Position numbers and translations under genes: made by a program. Below, in pieces: positions 1 through 6,971 of a DNA stretch of 22,873 nt. The notes beneath the pieces are model-generated. The model worked only from the letters and a program-made list of their open reading frames with translations, was not told where the DNA came from and did no database searches. The first letter of the stretch is position 1. Each line of letters starts with the position of its first letter. The stretch spans positions 1 to 22,873 of the forward strand of contig DFIS01000024.1 in assembly GCA_002372175.1 (NCBI GenBank), in the 5' to 3' direction. This DNA is from Solobacterium sp. UBA3691. GTDB lineage: Bacteria; Bacillota_I; Bacilli_A; Erysipelotrichales; Erysipelotrichaceae.

Positions 1-51
1 TTCTTTAACTGTTACAGCCTCTTTATCACGGTTGTATTGTTCTGTGTGCTC

Positions 52-2043
52 TCAGAGGAATGAAGAACCGCCGGTAACGATCCAGCAGGCAAGAATGGCA
101 ATGACCAGAGCACCGGTATACACATTATGTGTCTTCCGGTAACAGATCGTACCGATCAGAGAGAAGCAGAGGATCTGCGGTACAAACAGGATCAGCAGGG
201 ACATGAACGGTCCGCCGAAGGTACTGCCGAAGAGAAGGTCAGCACCCGGAGAGATGTTCATGAAGAACGGGATATATTCGATCAGGGTGATGATCAATAC
301 ACCGCCGGCCATCAGGAAGAAGTTCTTGAGCCAGTCTCCAAGGAATCCGGCAGGTCCTTCGGCATACGTGGAGTTTGTACGGAAGGACGCAAAGATCTTC
401 GAATTGTTCATGATGTAGAACAGGGCAAAGACCGGAATGTAGATCAGAAACTGCAGGGCTCTGATGCCGGTAAACGGACGGAAGAACGGCCAGATGAAGC
501 GCAGATCCAGATCAAAGATGATACTGAAGAGCCAGTTGACAAGATACACCATGCCGGTCATGCATATTGCTAAAAGCAGGGATTTGCCGAACAGGCGCCA
601 GTCGATATGTGCTGTGACATTCTGACTGCCAAGACCGTTATCTCTAGTGTCCTTAGGCAGTCCTTTTTTCTTACGCTGTATGCTGCCGATGATATTGGTG
701 ATCACCATGACAAGGATCAGGAAGCCGTACCAGCTCAGGAAGCCGTTGCCGACCGTCATGCGGAAGATATTCTCCGGCAGTGGCAGTAAGCCGTGTCCAA
801 GCTGTGTCATAAACGGGAAGGAGAAGCCGGCGATCAGGATCGTGATCAGAGCTCCGCGCCACCATGCCTTTCTGCTCTTCACGTTCGCCTTATCCGGCAA
901 AGGCTGTACGATATACGCGAACATATCCTTTTCAAGAAGGTAGGACATTAACGGGAACATGGCCATCAGCACCAGAAGCATAGCCGCCAGTGTCAGCCAT
1001 TCTTTTGTCATCGCTGTCTGGTCGGTATACGGAAGCGGAGATGTGCGGTTAACAGCCTGATCAAACCAATCAAGAGCTGCGGCCAGTCCCTGCGCGTTAT
1101 GCGTCGTCAGGCGGTGATTGGTATAGAGCAGTTCCATTCTTCTGGCCGTACCGTCTCCGAAGTTTCCGTAGGTTGTATTCCAGGCTGCGTTTTCAGCTGT
1201 TGTGCCAAGGAATTCATAGCGCAGCGGTGTTTTCAGCAGGTCATCGCTGACGATCCGGGCATAGTCGCGGAAGTAGGAGAATTCATCGTATTTTGCCTGT
1301 AACAGGAGCACATTGTTGAAATGGATGGAAGGATCATACACATTGTTGCGGAAGAGTTCACCGCACTGCAGCACAGTGGCGGCCGGTTCGATCGGAGTGC
1401 CGGAGTAGGCAGCAGCCACAGACCAGCTTGACCAGGTGCCCATCGAGTGACCGCTTAAGCCCATCTTTGTGTTATCTACATAGGGCAGCTCAGATAAGTA
1501 TTTATAGGCATCGATACCGCCGCAGCTGGAATCGGTGATGGCATTGCCGTCTTCATCTTTGGAGTAATGATCATCAAAGAAGGACAGATTCGAGAAGTTC
1601 ATCATCAGCTTATACCGGCCGGCACCGCCGATCTTCGTGTATGTACCGTGTTCCTCCGAATCATTGCCGTAGTTTACCGTTACCTTGTGATTGACATAAC
1701 CTCTGTTAAATAAACCGGCTTTGCTGGAACCATGTCCGTATTCATCCAGTGCCAGGACAACATAGCCTCTTCTGGAGAGTTCCATGGCATAGGCTGCACA
1801 GGTCTCATGATCGTTCTGATATCCATGCAGCAGGAGGACCGCAGGAGCTTTGTCTGCCTCTGTCGCCGTCTTCGGTCGGTAAAGTTTGTAGGAGAGATCT
1901 CCGGCTTCTGTATGCAGTACACCGTCAGCGATACTGACAGTACCGCCGCCATGCTGGAGACTGTTAGCCCCGAACATACAGCCGCAGGCCAGAAGCAGAA
2001 GGGCAAAGACCAGGATGAGTTTAAAATTCCCTTTGGATTTCAT
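52..2043 (-). CDS. secreted alpha/beta hydrolase fused to a multi-pass membrane domain
   Basis: A 663-residue protein in two parts. Residues 1-25 are a basic stretch and a hydrophobic segment ending in a Cys-rich LLACGC, so it is a signal anchor or a loose lipobox. Residues about 50-340 are an alpha/beta hydrolase: LLHG (71-74) fits the oxyanion region, GHSMG (198-202) is the nucleophile elbow with Ser200, LLLQAKYDE carries a likely acid and a His follows in YTNHR or LTTHN. From about residue 350 there are some eight hydrophobic segments. The hydrolase is probably extracytoplasmic and acts on an ester or lipid-like substrate, which the sequence does not reveal. The start is ATG with AAAGGAGG upstream. 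A TATAAT lies at 2099-2104 (minus) without a clear -35. The gene is transcribed after a small membrane protein gene but a terminator separates them. The family of the membrane half is unknown to me. Confidence 0.85.
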   Translation of the reverse strand: MKSKGNFKLILVFALLLLACGCMFGANSLQHGGGTVSIADGVLHTEAGDLSYKLYRPKTATEADKAPAVLLLHGYQNDHETCAAYAMELSRRGYVVLALDEYGHGSSKAGLFNRGYVNHKVTVNYGNDSEEHGTYTKIGGAGRYKLMMNFSNLSFFDDHYSKDEDGNAITDSSCGGIDAYKYLSELPYVDNTKMGLSGHSMGTWSSWSVAAAYSGTPIEPAATVLQCGELFRNNVYDPSIHFNNVLLLQAKYDEFSYFRDYARIVSDDLLKTPLRYEFLGTTAENAAWNTTYGNFGDGTARRMELLYTNHRLTTHNAQGLAAALDWFDQAVNRTSPLPYTDQTAMTKEWLTLAAMLLVLMAMFPLMSYLLEKDMFAYIVQPLPDKANVKSRKAWWRGALITILIAGFSFPFMTQLGHGLLPLPENIFRMTVGNGFLSWYGFLILVMVITNIIGSIQRKKKGLPKDTRDNGLGSQNVTAHIDWRLFGKSLLLAICMTGMVYLVNWLFSIIFDLDLRFIWPFFRPFTGIRALQFLIYIPVFALFYIMNNSKIFASFRTNSTYAEGPAGFLGDWLKNFFLMAGGVLIITLIEYIPFFMNISPGADLLFGSTFGGPFMSLLILFVPQILCFSLIGTICYRKTHNVYTGALVIAILACWIVTGGSSFL

Positions 2044-2142
2044 AAGGACCTCCTTTAAAAATTATCTGATAAGACTGTATCTACCTTTACTGTAAATCAT
2101 TATATAGGGTTTGATAAATACTATTTTTACTACGGCAGATGG

Positions 2143-2166
2143 AAAAGCTCACCATGATGTGAGCTT
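2143..2166 (-). terminator. rho-independent terminator after the small membrane protein gene
   Basis: Read on the minus strand, an 8-bp stem AAGCTCAC/GTGAGCTT with a 6-nt loop runs into TTTTCC. It lies 20 nt after the stop of the 2186-2632 gene and before the hydrolase gene. Confidence 0.7.
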
Positions 2167-2185
2167 GCCTGTACTGTATCAGCAG

Positions 2186-2632
2186 TTAGTTGTTTTTGGA
2201 GGCTTTTCTGACTTTGCTGGCGGCTGTGAAGATGATCAGGTTCAGGATGATGGTAACGACAAGACTGATGATCTTCTCCATATCACCGAATGCTCCTGCT
2301 CTGACAAGTACGTAGCCCTGCAGGATGGCCCCAATCATACCGAGCAAGGCAAAGACATATGCAGCAGTGGTATGTTTACCGTGCTTGCCGGCAGAGTATG
2401 ATGCACCGCCTTCCAGCAGGGACAGGATACCGCTGAAGATCTCGTCACCGCCGCCTTCCAGCAGTGCATCAGAGCCGTTCTGCAGCTGCAGATTCGACGC
2501 AAAATCCAGCATCTGTGTGGCCGCATTGCCCATGAAGATGACCATCAGACCGCTGGCAATGGTAATAACTCCGCCGATGATCGTCAGGATACCTGTAATT
2601 CTTAGTACTTTCCTGCTTGTCTCCAGTTTCAT
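2186..2632 (-). CDS. small membrane protein, function unknown
   Basis: A 148-residue protein with one hydrophobic segment near residues 12-34 and two more near 88-112 and 118-140. The middle loop is rich in Gly, Leu and Asp/Glu (LLEGGGDE, LLEGGAS). The C-terminus is basic (KVRKASKNN). The start is ATG at 2632 because GAGGAGG sits 7 nt upstream. An in-frame TTG at 2647 lies upstream of that SD and would put the SD inside the gene, so I rejected it. I do not recognise the family; it is a predicted cytoplasmic-membrane protein. It has its own terminator, so it is probably monocistronic. Its promoter region is shared with the divergent cysteine-rich gene. Confidence 0.75.
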   Translation of the reverse strand: MKLETSRKVLRITGILTIIGGVITIASGLMVIFMGNAATQMLDFASNLQLQNGSDALLEGGGDEIFSGILSLLEGGASYSAGKHGKHTTAAYVFALLGMIGAILQGYVLVRAGAFGDMEKIISLVVTIILNLIIFTAASKVRKASKNN

Positions 2633-2710
2633 ATGGATCCTCCTCAATATCGATTAGGATGTTCTGTGCTGTCTTCATTCCAAGACGCAAAATAGTACTA
2701 AGAAAATCAT

Positions 2711-2744
2711 GGCATTAAATGCCGAAAGGTGTATTGTACCTTTC
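2711..2744. repeat. two adjacent palindromes in a divergent promoter region
   Basis: GGCATTAAATGCC (2711-2723) is a perfect 13-nt palindrome. It is followed directly by GAAAGGT-7 nt-ACCTTTC (2724-2744). They lie between the divergent starts at 2632 and 2823. The A-run after the second on the plus strand does not make it a terminator. They may be operator sites or an RNA hairpin pair. Confidence 0.45.
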
Positions 2745-2822
2745 CGGAAAAAACATATAACAAGCATGTATTAGAATAATCTTCTGCAACCTGTTATGAT
2801 TACTGCAGAGGAGAACAACAAC

Positions 2823-3005
2823 ATGACAATTGAGAATAAACCTGACTATCTGTATAACCCTGATCTTTGCCCATGTCCGAGAGGAGAGAAGGCAAACTGT
2901 CCCAGGTATAAAAACTGTGACGCATGTATCGAGAATCACCACAGCAATCCCAATTCACCGCTGACTGCGTGCGAGAAGAAGTACGCTGCTGAGCAGGAAC
3001 AGTAA
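2823..3005 (+). CDS. small cysteine-rich (probable metal-binding) protein
   Basis: A 60-residue protein with six Cys in the order CPC-PRGEKAN-CPRYKNC-DAC-(18 residues)-C. It also has a His pair in the ENHH segment. The arrangement resembles small cytosolic proteins in Bacillota with a CPRxxxCxxC and AYH-type core. From memory it is close to the DUF6485-like group, though I could not search. A structural zinc site is a fair inference and no enzymatic motif is present. The start is ATG at 2823 with GAGGAG 7 nt upstream; an earlier in-frame ATG at 2796 lies upstream of this SD and is not used. A strong terminator follows the stop immediately. A candidate promoter is TTGTAC (2734-2739), 16 bp, TATAAC (2756-2761). 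Confidence 0.75.
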   Translation: MTIENKPDYLYNPDLCPCPRGEKANCPRYKNCDACIENHHSNPNSPLTACEKKYAAEQEQ

Positions 3006-3035
3006 CAGAAGACCTCCGGGTCTTCTGTTTTGTTT
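3005..3035 (+). terminator. strong rho-independent terminator
   Basis: A 10-bp perfect stem ACAGAAGACC/GGTCTTCTGT with a TCCG loop is followed by TTTTGTTT. It ends the cysteine-rich gene. Confidence 0.9.
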
Positions 3036-3073
3036 ATGTCCTGTATAATACTGTTATACGGGAGGTAATCCTC

Positions 3074-3384
3074 ATGAAGAAGGTATTACTCATGGTCATC
3101 AGGATCATTCTTGGACTGTTTGTACTGCCGGAGACTTCGAGATCAATACCGTGATTCCGTATGAGAAGCTCTTACTGATGTATGATCATCTGCAGGTACC
3201 GAAGGCCATGGCCAGAAGGACAGGGGCCGAACATGCCAATACTGTTTATATCGCGGATGGATATGTGACAGCCTGGTTCATGTGGCAATTACAGGGGGAT
3301 ACGGAAGCAGCCAGAGCATTTACCGGCAGTGATCCCGAATTACTGAAGAATTCTCTGTATCAGGATCAGCAGATAAACTATTGA
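3074..3384 (+). pseudogene. decayed alpha/beta hydrolase gene (large internal deletion, frame changed)
   Basis: GGGAGG followed by ATG at 3074 starts a hydrophobic N-terminus (MKKVLLMVIRIILGLFVL) that stops at TGA 3152-3154 after 26 codons. In another frame, from about 3127, an open stretch encodes AGDFEINTVIPYEKL and then ARRTGAEHANTVYIADGY and TAWFMWQLQGD. It ends at TGA 3382-3384. This is the typical C-terminal end of secreted alpha/beta hydrolases, including the catalytic-His region (GAEH) and the conserved YxxDGYxTAWFMWQLQGD tail. The nucleophile elbow and the whole central fold are missing, so about 250 codons are lost and the joint is out of frame. The product cannot be an active hydrolase. 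An internal GTG at 3151 could make a 77-residue fragment but has no SD. Confidence 0.8.
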
Positions 3385-3418
3385 TTTACTGTATAATGGA
3401 AGCGGAGAAACAGTGATA

Positions 3419-4369
3419 ATGAAGCGTAAATACATTTACATGATCATTGCAATACTGCTTACAGCCGGAGGTTTTATCATGCTTACAAAGATAAAGGATA
3501 TGGCATCACTCTATGACTCTGACCACAAATTCAAGAAGAATATCACACTGGAAAAGCTGCGTACTGTTGAAAGCAAACATGGTCCTCTGATCAGGGTCAC
3601 ATACTCTCACGGCGGCGGTATGCAGGGGGATACCAATTACACTGAACTGTACCGTGACAAGGACGGAAAGCCGCTCATGCGTACATCTGTTGCCGGGATG
3701 CATCACTACCCGCTGTTTGTTCATGAGTATACTGCTGATGAAGAAGTATTCACAGCCCTCAGGGAACTGATCGACAGGGATAATCTCCCGGTATGGGAAG
3801 ATCTGCCGATGTCGGAATTCATGGCCCTGGATGCCCCGAGTACAATAATCGAAATGTATTTTGATGACAGTGAACTGGGAGGCAGGAGGCTCGTTTCCAG
3901 CCGGATCAACTATGATTATGAGATCCCTGAGGGCGGGTATGATATCCTGAAACATTTTGTGGATACACTGCACTCCTATATCGATCCTGGGAAACTGACT
4001 GATGCATATTTCAACGTTAACGGTGAAAAAGTCATCACCGGTAGGGATATCGTGAATACCGATGAAGAGATCGAAGCAATCCTGTCGGGATACTGGAACA
4101 TGAGGCTGGCTAAAGATAATATGCTGATCAGCAATTACGGTCTGCGTGAGACGCTGGACTTCCGCAGACAGCAGGACGACGGATATACTGATGCGGTCTT
4201 CAGCGTAGGTGAGATCGTTCATGAGCCGTATGAAGACAGCGGCTGCGGATGGTATGTTACACTGAAGGATGAAGAAGACAACGACTGGGTGCTTTATATC
4301 GAGAATCTGCGTATGGTACTGCGAAGAACGGATGGCAGTCAGACCTGTATCTTTGAAAGAGAAGCATAA
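3419..4369 (+). CDS. membrane-anchored protein of unknown function
   Basis: About 316 residues. An N-terminal basic stretch and one hydrophobic segment (roughly residues 5-23) anchor a soluble, acidic, probably extracytoplasmic domain. The N-terminal half has a Gly-rich turn (SHGGGMQGD) and a His pair (GMHHYP). The C-terminal half has beta-rich stretches such as GCGWYVTLKDEEDND and NLRMVLRRTDG, ending with Cys-Ile-Phe-Glu. No catalytic motif or known family is recognised. The start is uncertain: GGAG at 3404-3407 is 5 nt from GTG 3413 and 11 nt from ATG 3419, which are in frame. TATAAT at 3392-3397 could be the -10 of its own promoter, lying just after the decayed hydrolase gene. Confidence 0.7.
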   Translation: MKRKYIYMIIAILLTAGGFIMLTKIKDMASLYDSDHKFKKNITLEKLRTVESKHGPLIRVTYSHGGGMQGDTNYTELYRDKDGKPLMRTSVAGMHHYPLFVHEYTADEEVFTALRELIDRDNLPVWEDLPMSEFMALDAPSTIIEMYFDDSELGGRRLVSSRINYDYEIPEGGYDILKHFVDTLHSYIDPGKLTDAYFNVNGEKVITGRDIVNTDEEIEAILSGYWNMRLAKDNMLISNYGLRETLDFRRQQDDGYTDAVFSVGEIVHEPYEDSGCGWYVTLKDEEDNDWVLYIENLRMVLRRTDGSQTCIFEREA

Positions 4370-4375
4370 CTAAAG

Positions 4376-4401
4376 AGAGGATAACAGTTGTTATCCCCTC
4401 T
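4376..4401 (+). terminator. imperfect hairpin, possible bidirectional terminator
   Basis: AGAGGATAAC pairs with GTTATCCCCTCT across an AGTT loop, with two bulged C residues. The T-tail is poor on both strands. It lies 6 nt after the 3419-4369 gene and before the minus-strand remnant, so it may serve both. Confidence 0.45.
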
Positions 4402-4412
4402 GTCTGTATGGA

Positions 4413-4795
4413 TCATTCCTGTTCGCTGGTGATCGCTCTGAAGCCATCCAGAACAGCAGCAGTTTTCTCGTTATCTTTCATATCTGGCAGGTAGGCAACG
4501 ACCTGCTTGATCGGTATGTCATCTTCCTTCCGCAGCATGTATATCCGTTCAGGATCATGGACATAACCGGTATCCTTCATCAGTCTGATAAAAGATCGTA
4601 TGCAAGCCCCTGTCTGCCAGCTGCAGCCTGTTTACGGGATTGTTTTCGATCCTTTTTTTTCAGCTTTATGCCGGCCTTTTTCTCCAGTCTGCTGATCATC
4701 TGGGCACTGCGGTGATCCGGGGCCGAGGTACAGATCGGCTCTCCTTCAAGATCACGGAAATTCAGAAATCTGGAGGAATACCAGACCGGAATTTC
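4413..4795 (-). pseudogene. 3' remnant of an unidentified gene with a frameshift
   Basis: On the minus strand, coding-like sequence runs from about 4795 to a TGA at 4413-4415. The upstream part reads VWYSSRFLNFRDLEGEP, then APDHRSAQMISRLEKKAG and a Lys-rich stretch, then GLAYDL. A shift of one base near 4586-4596 is needed to continue into IRLMKDTGYVHDPERIYM, then KQVVAYLPDMKD and the end FRAITSEQE. The shift lies near a run of T/A. No start codon or SD is found, because the 5' side ends at the inverted repeat at 4761-4799. I do not recognise the family. No complete reading frame longer than 60 codons exists here. Confidence 0.5.
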
Positions 4796-4799
4796 TGAA
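4761..4799. repeat. inverted repeat at the junction of two gene remnants
   Basis: TTCAGAAAT (4761-4769) and ATTTCTGAA (4791-4799) are a perfect 9-bp inverted pair. Inside it CTGG (4770-4773) faces CCAG (4781-4784). It has no T-tail and sits exactly where the minus-strand and plus-strand remnants meet. Confidence 0.6.
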
Positions 4800-4920
4800 A
4801 CAGGTATTCAGTGACATGGATGCTTACTACAAGGAGATCAATTCGATCTGCCGGCTGGCACCGATCGAGTCAGGCAGATGGTACTCTCTGTACCTGAGTC
4901 TTACACCGCTGGATGAATAG
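4771..4920 (+). pseudogene. 3' remnant of an unidentified gene
   Basis: A plus-strand open stretch reads RPEFLKQVFSDMDAY, then KEINSICRLAPIESGRWY and ends YLSLTPLDE before TAG at 4918-4920. The composition looks like real protein. No start codon with an SD precedes it, and upstream the frame runs into the other remnant. ATG 4816 would give only 34 residues. It is probably the C-terminal end of a gene lost by rearrangement. The family is not recognised. The stretch 4921-5008 has no gene apart from the SD of the next. Confidence 0.45.
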
Positions 4921-5008
4921 CTTATTCTGTTTGACTGCGGACCACGAGACAGGATGCCGGTATTACCTTCAGGGTATAGAATATAACTGTAAGTGAGGAG
5001 ATATAAAC

Positions 5009-5521
5009 ATGAAGATACTGGTACTGAACGGAAGTCCGCGTGTTAACGGGAATACAGCTTCGATGATCTCTGTTTTCAGGGAAGAAGCAGAGAAACACGG
5101 ACATCAGGTGATTGAATATAACGTCTGCAGGATGAATGTCAAAGGGTGTATGGCCTGTGAGTACTGTCATGAGATCAAGCCCGGGGAATGCGTGCATAAG
5201 GATGACATGTCAAAGATCTATGCAGAACTGAAGGATACGGAAATGCTTCTGCTGGCTTCACCGATCTATTATCACGGGATCTCCGGACAGCTGAAGTGCG
5301 TGATTGACAGATTCTATTCTGCACTGTATCCGAAAGCACCGGAAACACTGAAGAAGGTGGGGATGTTTCTGAGTTCCGGCGATCCCGATATGTATGTCGG
5401 TGCGAAGTTCTCCTATGACGGGGATTTCCTTGGATATCTCGGTCTTGAAGACGGCGGTATCGTGACGAACCACGATGAAAATGCCGAAGCGAAGATACGG
5501 AAGATGGCCGCATCGTTATGA
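5009..5521 (+). CDS. NAD(P)H-dependent FMN reductase / flavodoxin-fold oxidoreductase
   Basis: A 170-residue cytoplasmic flavoprotein. NGSPRVNGNT (7-16) is the FMN phosphate loop and SPIYYHGISGQLK is the second flavin-contact loop of the NADPH-dependent FMN reductase family. A cysteine group (Cys40, 47, 50, 53, 61, in GCMACEYC and then GECVHKDDM) matches the CxxCxxC-plus-C pattern of iron-sulfur flavoproteins and related reductases, so a cluster or redox disulfide is possible. It is slightly short for the family (about 180-210). The start is ATG with GAGGAG 8 nt upstream. Substrate unknown. It stands alone except for a possible 28-residue peptide that overlaps its stop by ATGA. Confidence 0.85.
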   Translation: MKILVLNGSPRVNGNTASMISVFREEAEKHGHQVIEYNVCRMNVKGCMACEYCHEIKPGECVHKDDMSKIYAELKDTEMLLLASPIYYHGISGQLKCVIDRFYSALYPKAPETLKKVGMFLSSGDPDMYVGAKFSYDGDFLGYLGLEDGGIVTNHDENAEAKIRKMAASL

Positions 5522-5604
5522 TCCGGAGAAAAGTATTACATCTTCTGTTCTGCCTGATGGTATCTGCAGTCCCGCTTTTATGCACGGTATATTATCTTGT
5601 TTAA
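5518..5604 (+). CDS. possible 28-residue single-span membrane peptide
   Basis: ATG at 5518 overlaps the flavoprotein TGA as ATGA and opens a frame MIRRKVLHLLFCLMVSAVPL followed by LCTVYYLV and TAA. It has three positive residues at the start and then one hydrophobic span, as in a membrane peptide with the N-terminus inside. Translational coupling would explain the weak SD (GGAAG about 14 nt upstream). It ends 33 nt before the -35 of the next promoter. It could be chance, since it is very short and I know no family. Confidence 0.4.
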   Translation: MIRRKVLHLLFCLMVSAVPLLCTVYYLV

Positions 5605-5636
5605 CAGCAGTGTTCATCTCCGTATACGCAGAAACA

Positions 5637-5664
5637 TTGCAAACAAGATGATAAATGCTACAAT
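5637..5664 (+). promoter_or_regulatory. sigma-A-type promoter of the nucleoside transporter lipoprotein gene
   Basis: TTGCAA (5637-5642), a 16-bp spacer and TACAAT (5659-5664), with TGC just before the -10 as an extended -10. The lipoprotein ATG follows 37 nt later. Confidence 0.65.
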
Positions 5665-5701
5665 AGATATGCGGTTTAATACCGCAGGGAAGGAAAGAAA
5701 A

Positions 5702-6877
5702 ATGAAAAAATTATTTACTATGGCTCTGACAGGTCTCATGGCTGTATCCATGGTTGCCTGCTCAGGCGGAAGCCCCGAAAAGCCTGCTGAAGGCGGTGAA
5801 AAACCTGCTGAAGGCGGCGAAGCTGCTCCTGCTGCTGAACGTATTGCGATGGTTACTGACTACGGTGATATCACAGACCAGTCTTTCAACCAGACAACGT
5901 ATGAGGCTTCCAAGGCTTACTGCGAAGCTAACGGTCTTGATTTCACATACTTCAAGCCCGCCGGTGACAGCACTGCTGAACGTGTCGCGATGATCGACAA
6001 GGCTGTTGCGGATGGTTACACAACGCTGGTTCTGCCTGGTTTCGCATTTGCTGAAGCAATTGCCCAGACAGTTGAGACGTATCCTAATGTCAAGTATATC
6101 GCTCTTGACGTATCCGAATTTGATCTGACCAATGCCGGTCTGAGCGCTATTCCTGAGAACCTGTTCTCTGCTGTTTATCAGGAAGAGATCGCCGGTTACT
6201 TTGCAGGGCAGGCTGCTGTAAAGCTTGGCTATGAGAAGCTCGGCTTCCTCGGCGGTATGGCTGTTCCTGCAGTTATCCGTTATGGTTACGGCTTTGTTCA
6301 GGGTGCTGATGATGCTGCTGCTGAACTCGGCAAGACTGTTGACATCAACTATGTATATGGCGGCGCTTTCAAGGGTGATGCTGATATCACAGCTGTTATG
6401 GACACATGGTACAGCAACGGTACAGAGATCGTCTTCGCTTGCGGCGGCGGTATCTTCACTTCTGCAGTTGACGCAGCTAAGAAGGCCGGCGGCAAGGTTA
6501 TCGGTGTAGACGTTGACCAGGCTGGTGTTATTGCCAACTACCTTGAGACACCGGATGACAAGTCCATGACTGTTACATCCGCAATGAAGGGTCTGGCAGC
6601 TACAGTTAACACACTGCTCGCTTCCGTTAAAGACGGCACATTCGCTTCTGAATTCGGCGGAAAGATCGAGAACCTGGGTCTTGTTTCCGGTGATGATCCG
6701 TCTCTGAACTATGTTGGTCTGCCTGAGAGCACACAGTGGGCTGATGGCTTCACACAGGATGACTACAAGAAGCTTGTCGGCGATGTATTCAGCGGAGCAG
6801 TTGAAGTTTCCAACGATACAGAGAAGCAGCCTGAAGTAACAAGCGCTAACGTTACATACTTTGACAACATCAAGTAA
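5702..6877 (+). CDS. BMP-family (PnrA-like) substrate-binding lipoprotein of a nucleoside ABC importer
   Basis: A 391-residue lipoprotein. The signal peptide ends in the lipobox MVAC with Cys20 as the lipidated residue. It is followed by a Ser/Gly/Glu/Pro linker with two copies of EKPAEGG. The mature domain carries the BMP hallmarks: IAMVTDYGDITDQSFNQ near the start, DKAVADGYTTLVLPGFAF, KYIALDVSE, the EEIAGYFAGQAA helix and later KVIGVDVDQ. Family members bind purine or pyrimidine nucleosides, and the ATPase and permeases downstream fit this. The start is ATG 5702 with AAGGAAAG upstream. In-frame TTG/ATG codons further upstream fall within the promoter and are rejected. Codon use favours GCT, GTT, AAC and similar codons, as expected for high expression. 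A strong terminator follows. Confidence 0.93.
   Translation: MKKLFTMALTGLMAVSMVACSGGSPEKPAEGGEKPAEGGEAAPAAERIAMVTDYGDITDQSFNQTTYEASKAYCEANGLDFTYFKPAGDSTAERVAMIDKAVADGYTTLVLPGFAFAEAIAQTVETYPNVKYIALDVSEFDLTNAGLSAIPENLFSAVYQEEIAGYFAGQAAVKLGYEKLGFLGGMAVPAVIRYGYGFVQGADDAAAELGKTVDINYVYGGAFKGDADITAVMDTWYSNGTEIVFACGGGIFTSAVDAAKKAGGKVIGVDVDQAGVIANYLETPDDKSMTVTSAMKGLAATVNTLLASVKDGTFASEFGGKIENLGLVSGDDPSLNYVGLPESTQWADGFTQDDYKKLVGDVFSGAVEVSNDTEKQPEVTSANVTYFDNIK
5777..5818 (+). repeat. 21-bp tandem repeat in the lipoprotein linker
   Basis: Two copies (5777-5797, 5798-5818) of the 21-bp unit encoding EKPAEGG, differing at two third-codon positions. They lengthen the flexible tether after the lipobox. Confidence 0.85.
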
Positions 6878-6889
6878 GTAAGACAAAAG

Positions 6890-6924
6890 AGAATGTCTGT
6901 TGTTTCAACAGACGTTCTTTTTTT
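6890..6924 (+). terminator. strong terminator inside the importer locus (probably partial)
   Basis: A 13-bp stem AGAATGTCTGTTG/CAACAGACGTTCT (one G-T pair) with a TTT loop and seven T residues, 12 nt after the lipoprotein stop. Since the ATPase and permeases lie just beyond, it would limit their transcription relative to the lipoprotein. A TATAAT at 6926-6931 directly after the T-run may give a second, weak promoter. Confidence 0.9.
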
Positions 6925-6971
6925 GTATAATTTTAGATAGGGTATTACACGGAAGGAGGACGATAATCGTT

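Noticed and set aside
1..51. A partial gene at the left edge
   Set aside because: The 51 bases hold no convincing frame, hairpin or SD; they are simply the stretch downstream of the first gene.
2715..2942. 75-codon minus-strand frame across the divergent promoter region
   Set aside because: It covers the palindromes and the cysteine-rich gene and has no SD; its start lies within the 2823-3005 gene.
3506..4222. 238-codon minus-strand frame over the membrane-anchored protein gene
   Set aside because: The plus-strand frame has a signal anchor, a promoter-like element and protein-like composition. The minus frame has no SD and no terminator.
4921..5197. 91-codon minus-strand frame near the flavoprotein start
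   Set aside because: It overlaps the well-supported flavoprotein gene and its SD, and shows no family motif.
5522..5701. Possible purine riboswitch before the nucleoside importer
   Set aside because: I looked for the three-stem core with the conserved loop and junction bases and did not see it; the leader from the mapped -10 to the ATG is too short.
5762..6886. 374-codon open frame antisense to the BMP lipoprotein gene
   Set aside because: The sense gene has clear lipobox, family motifs, SD, promoter and terminator. The antisense frame has no SD or family similarity and results from the strong codon bias of the sense gene.
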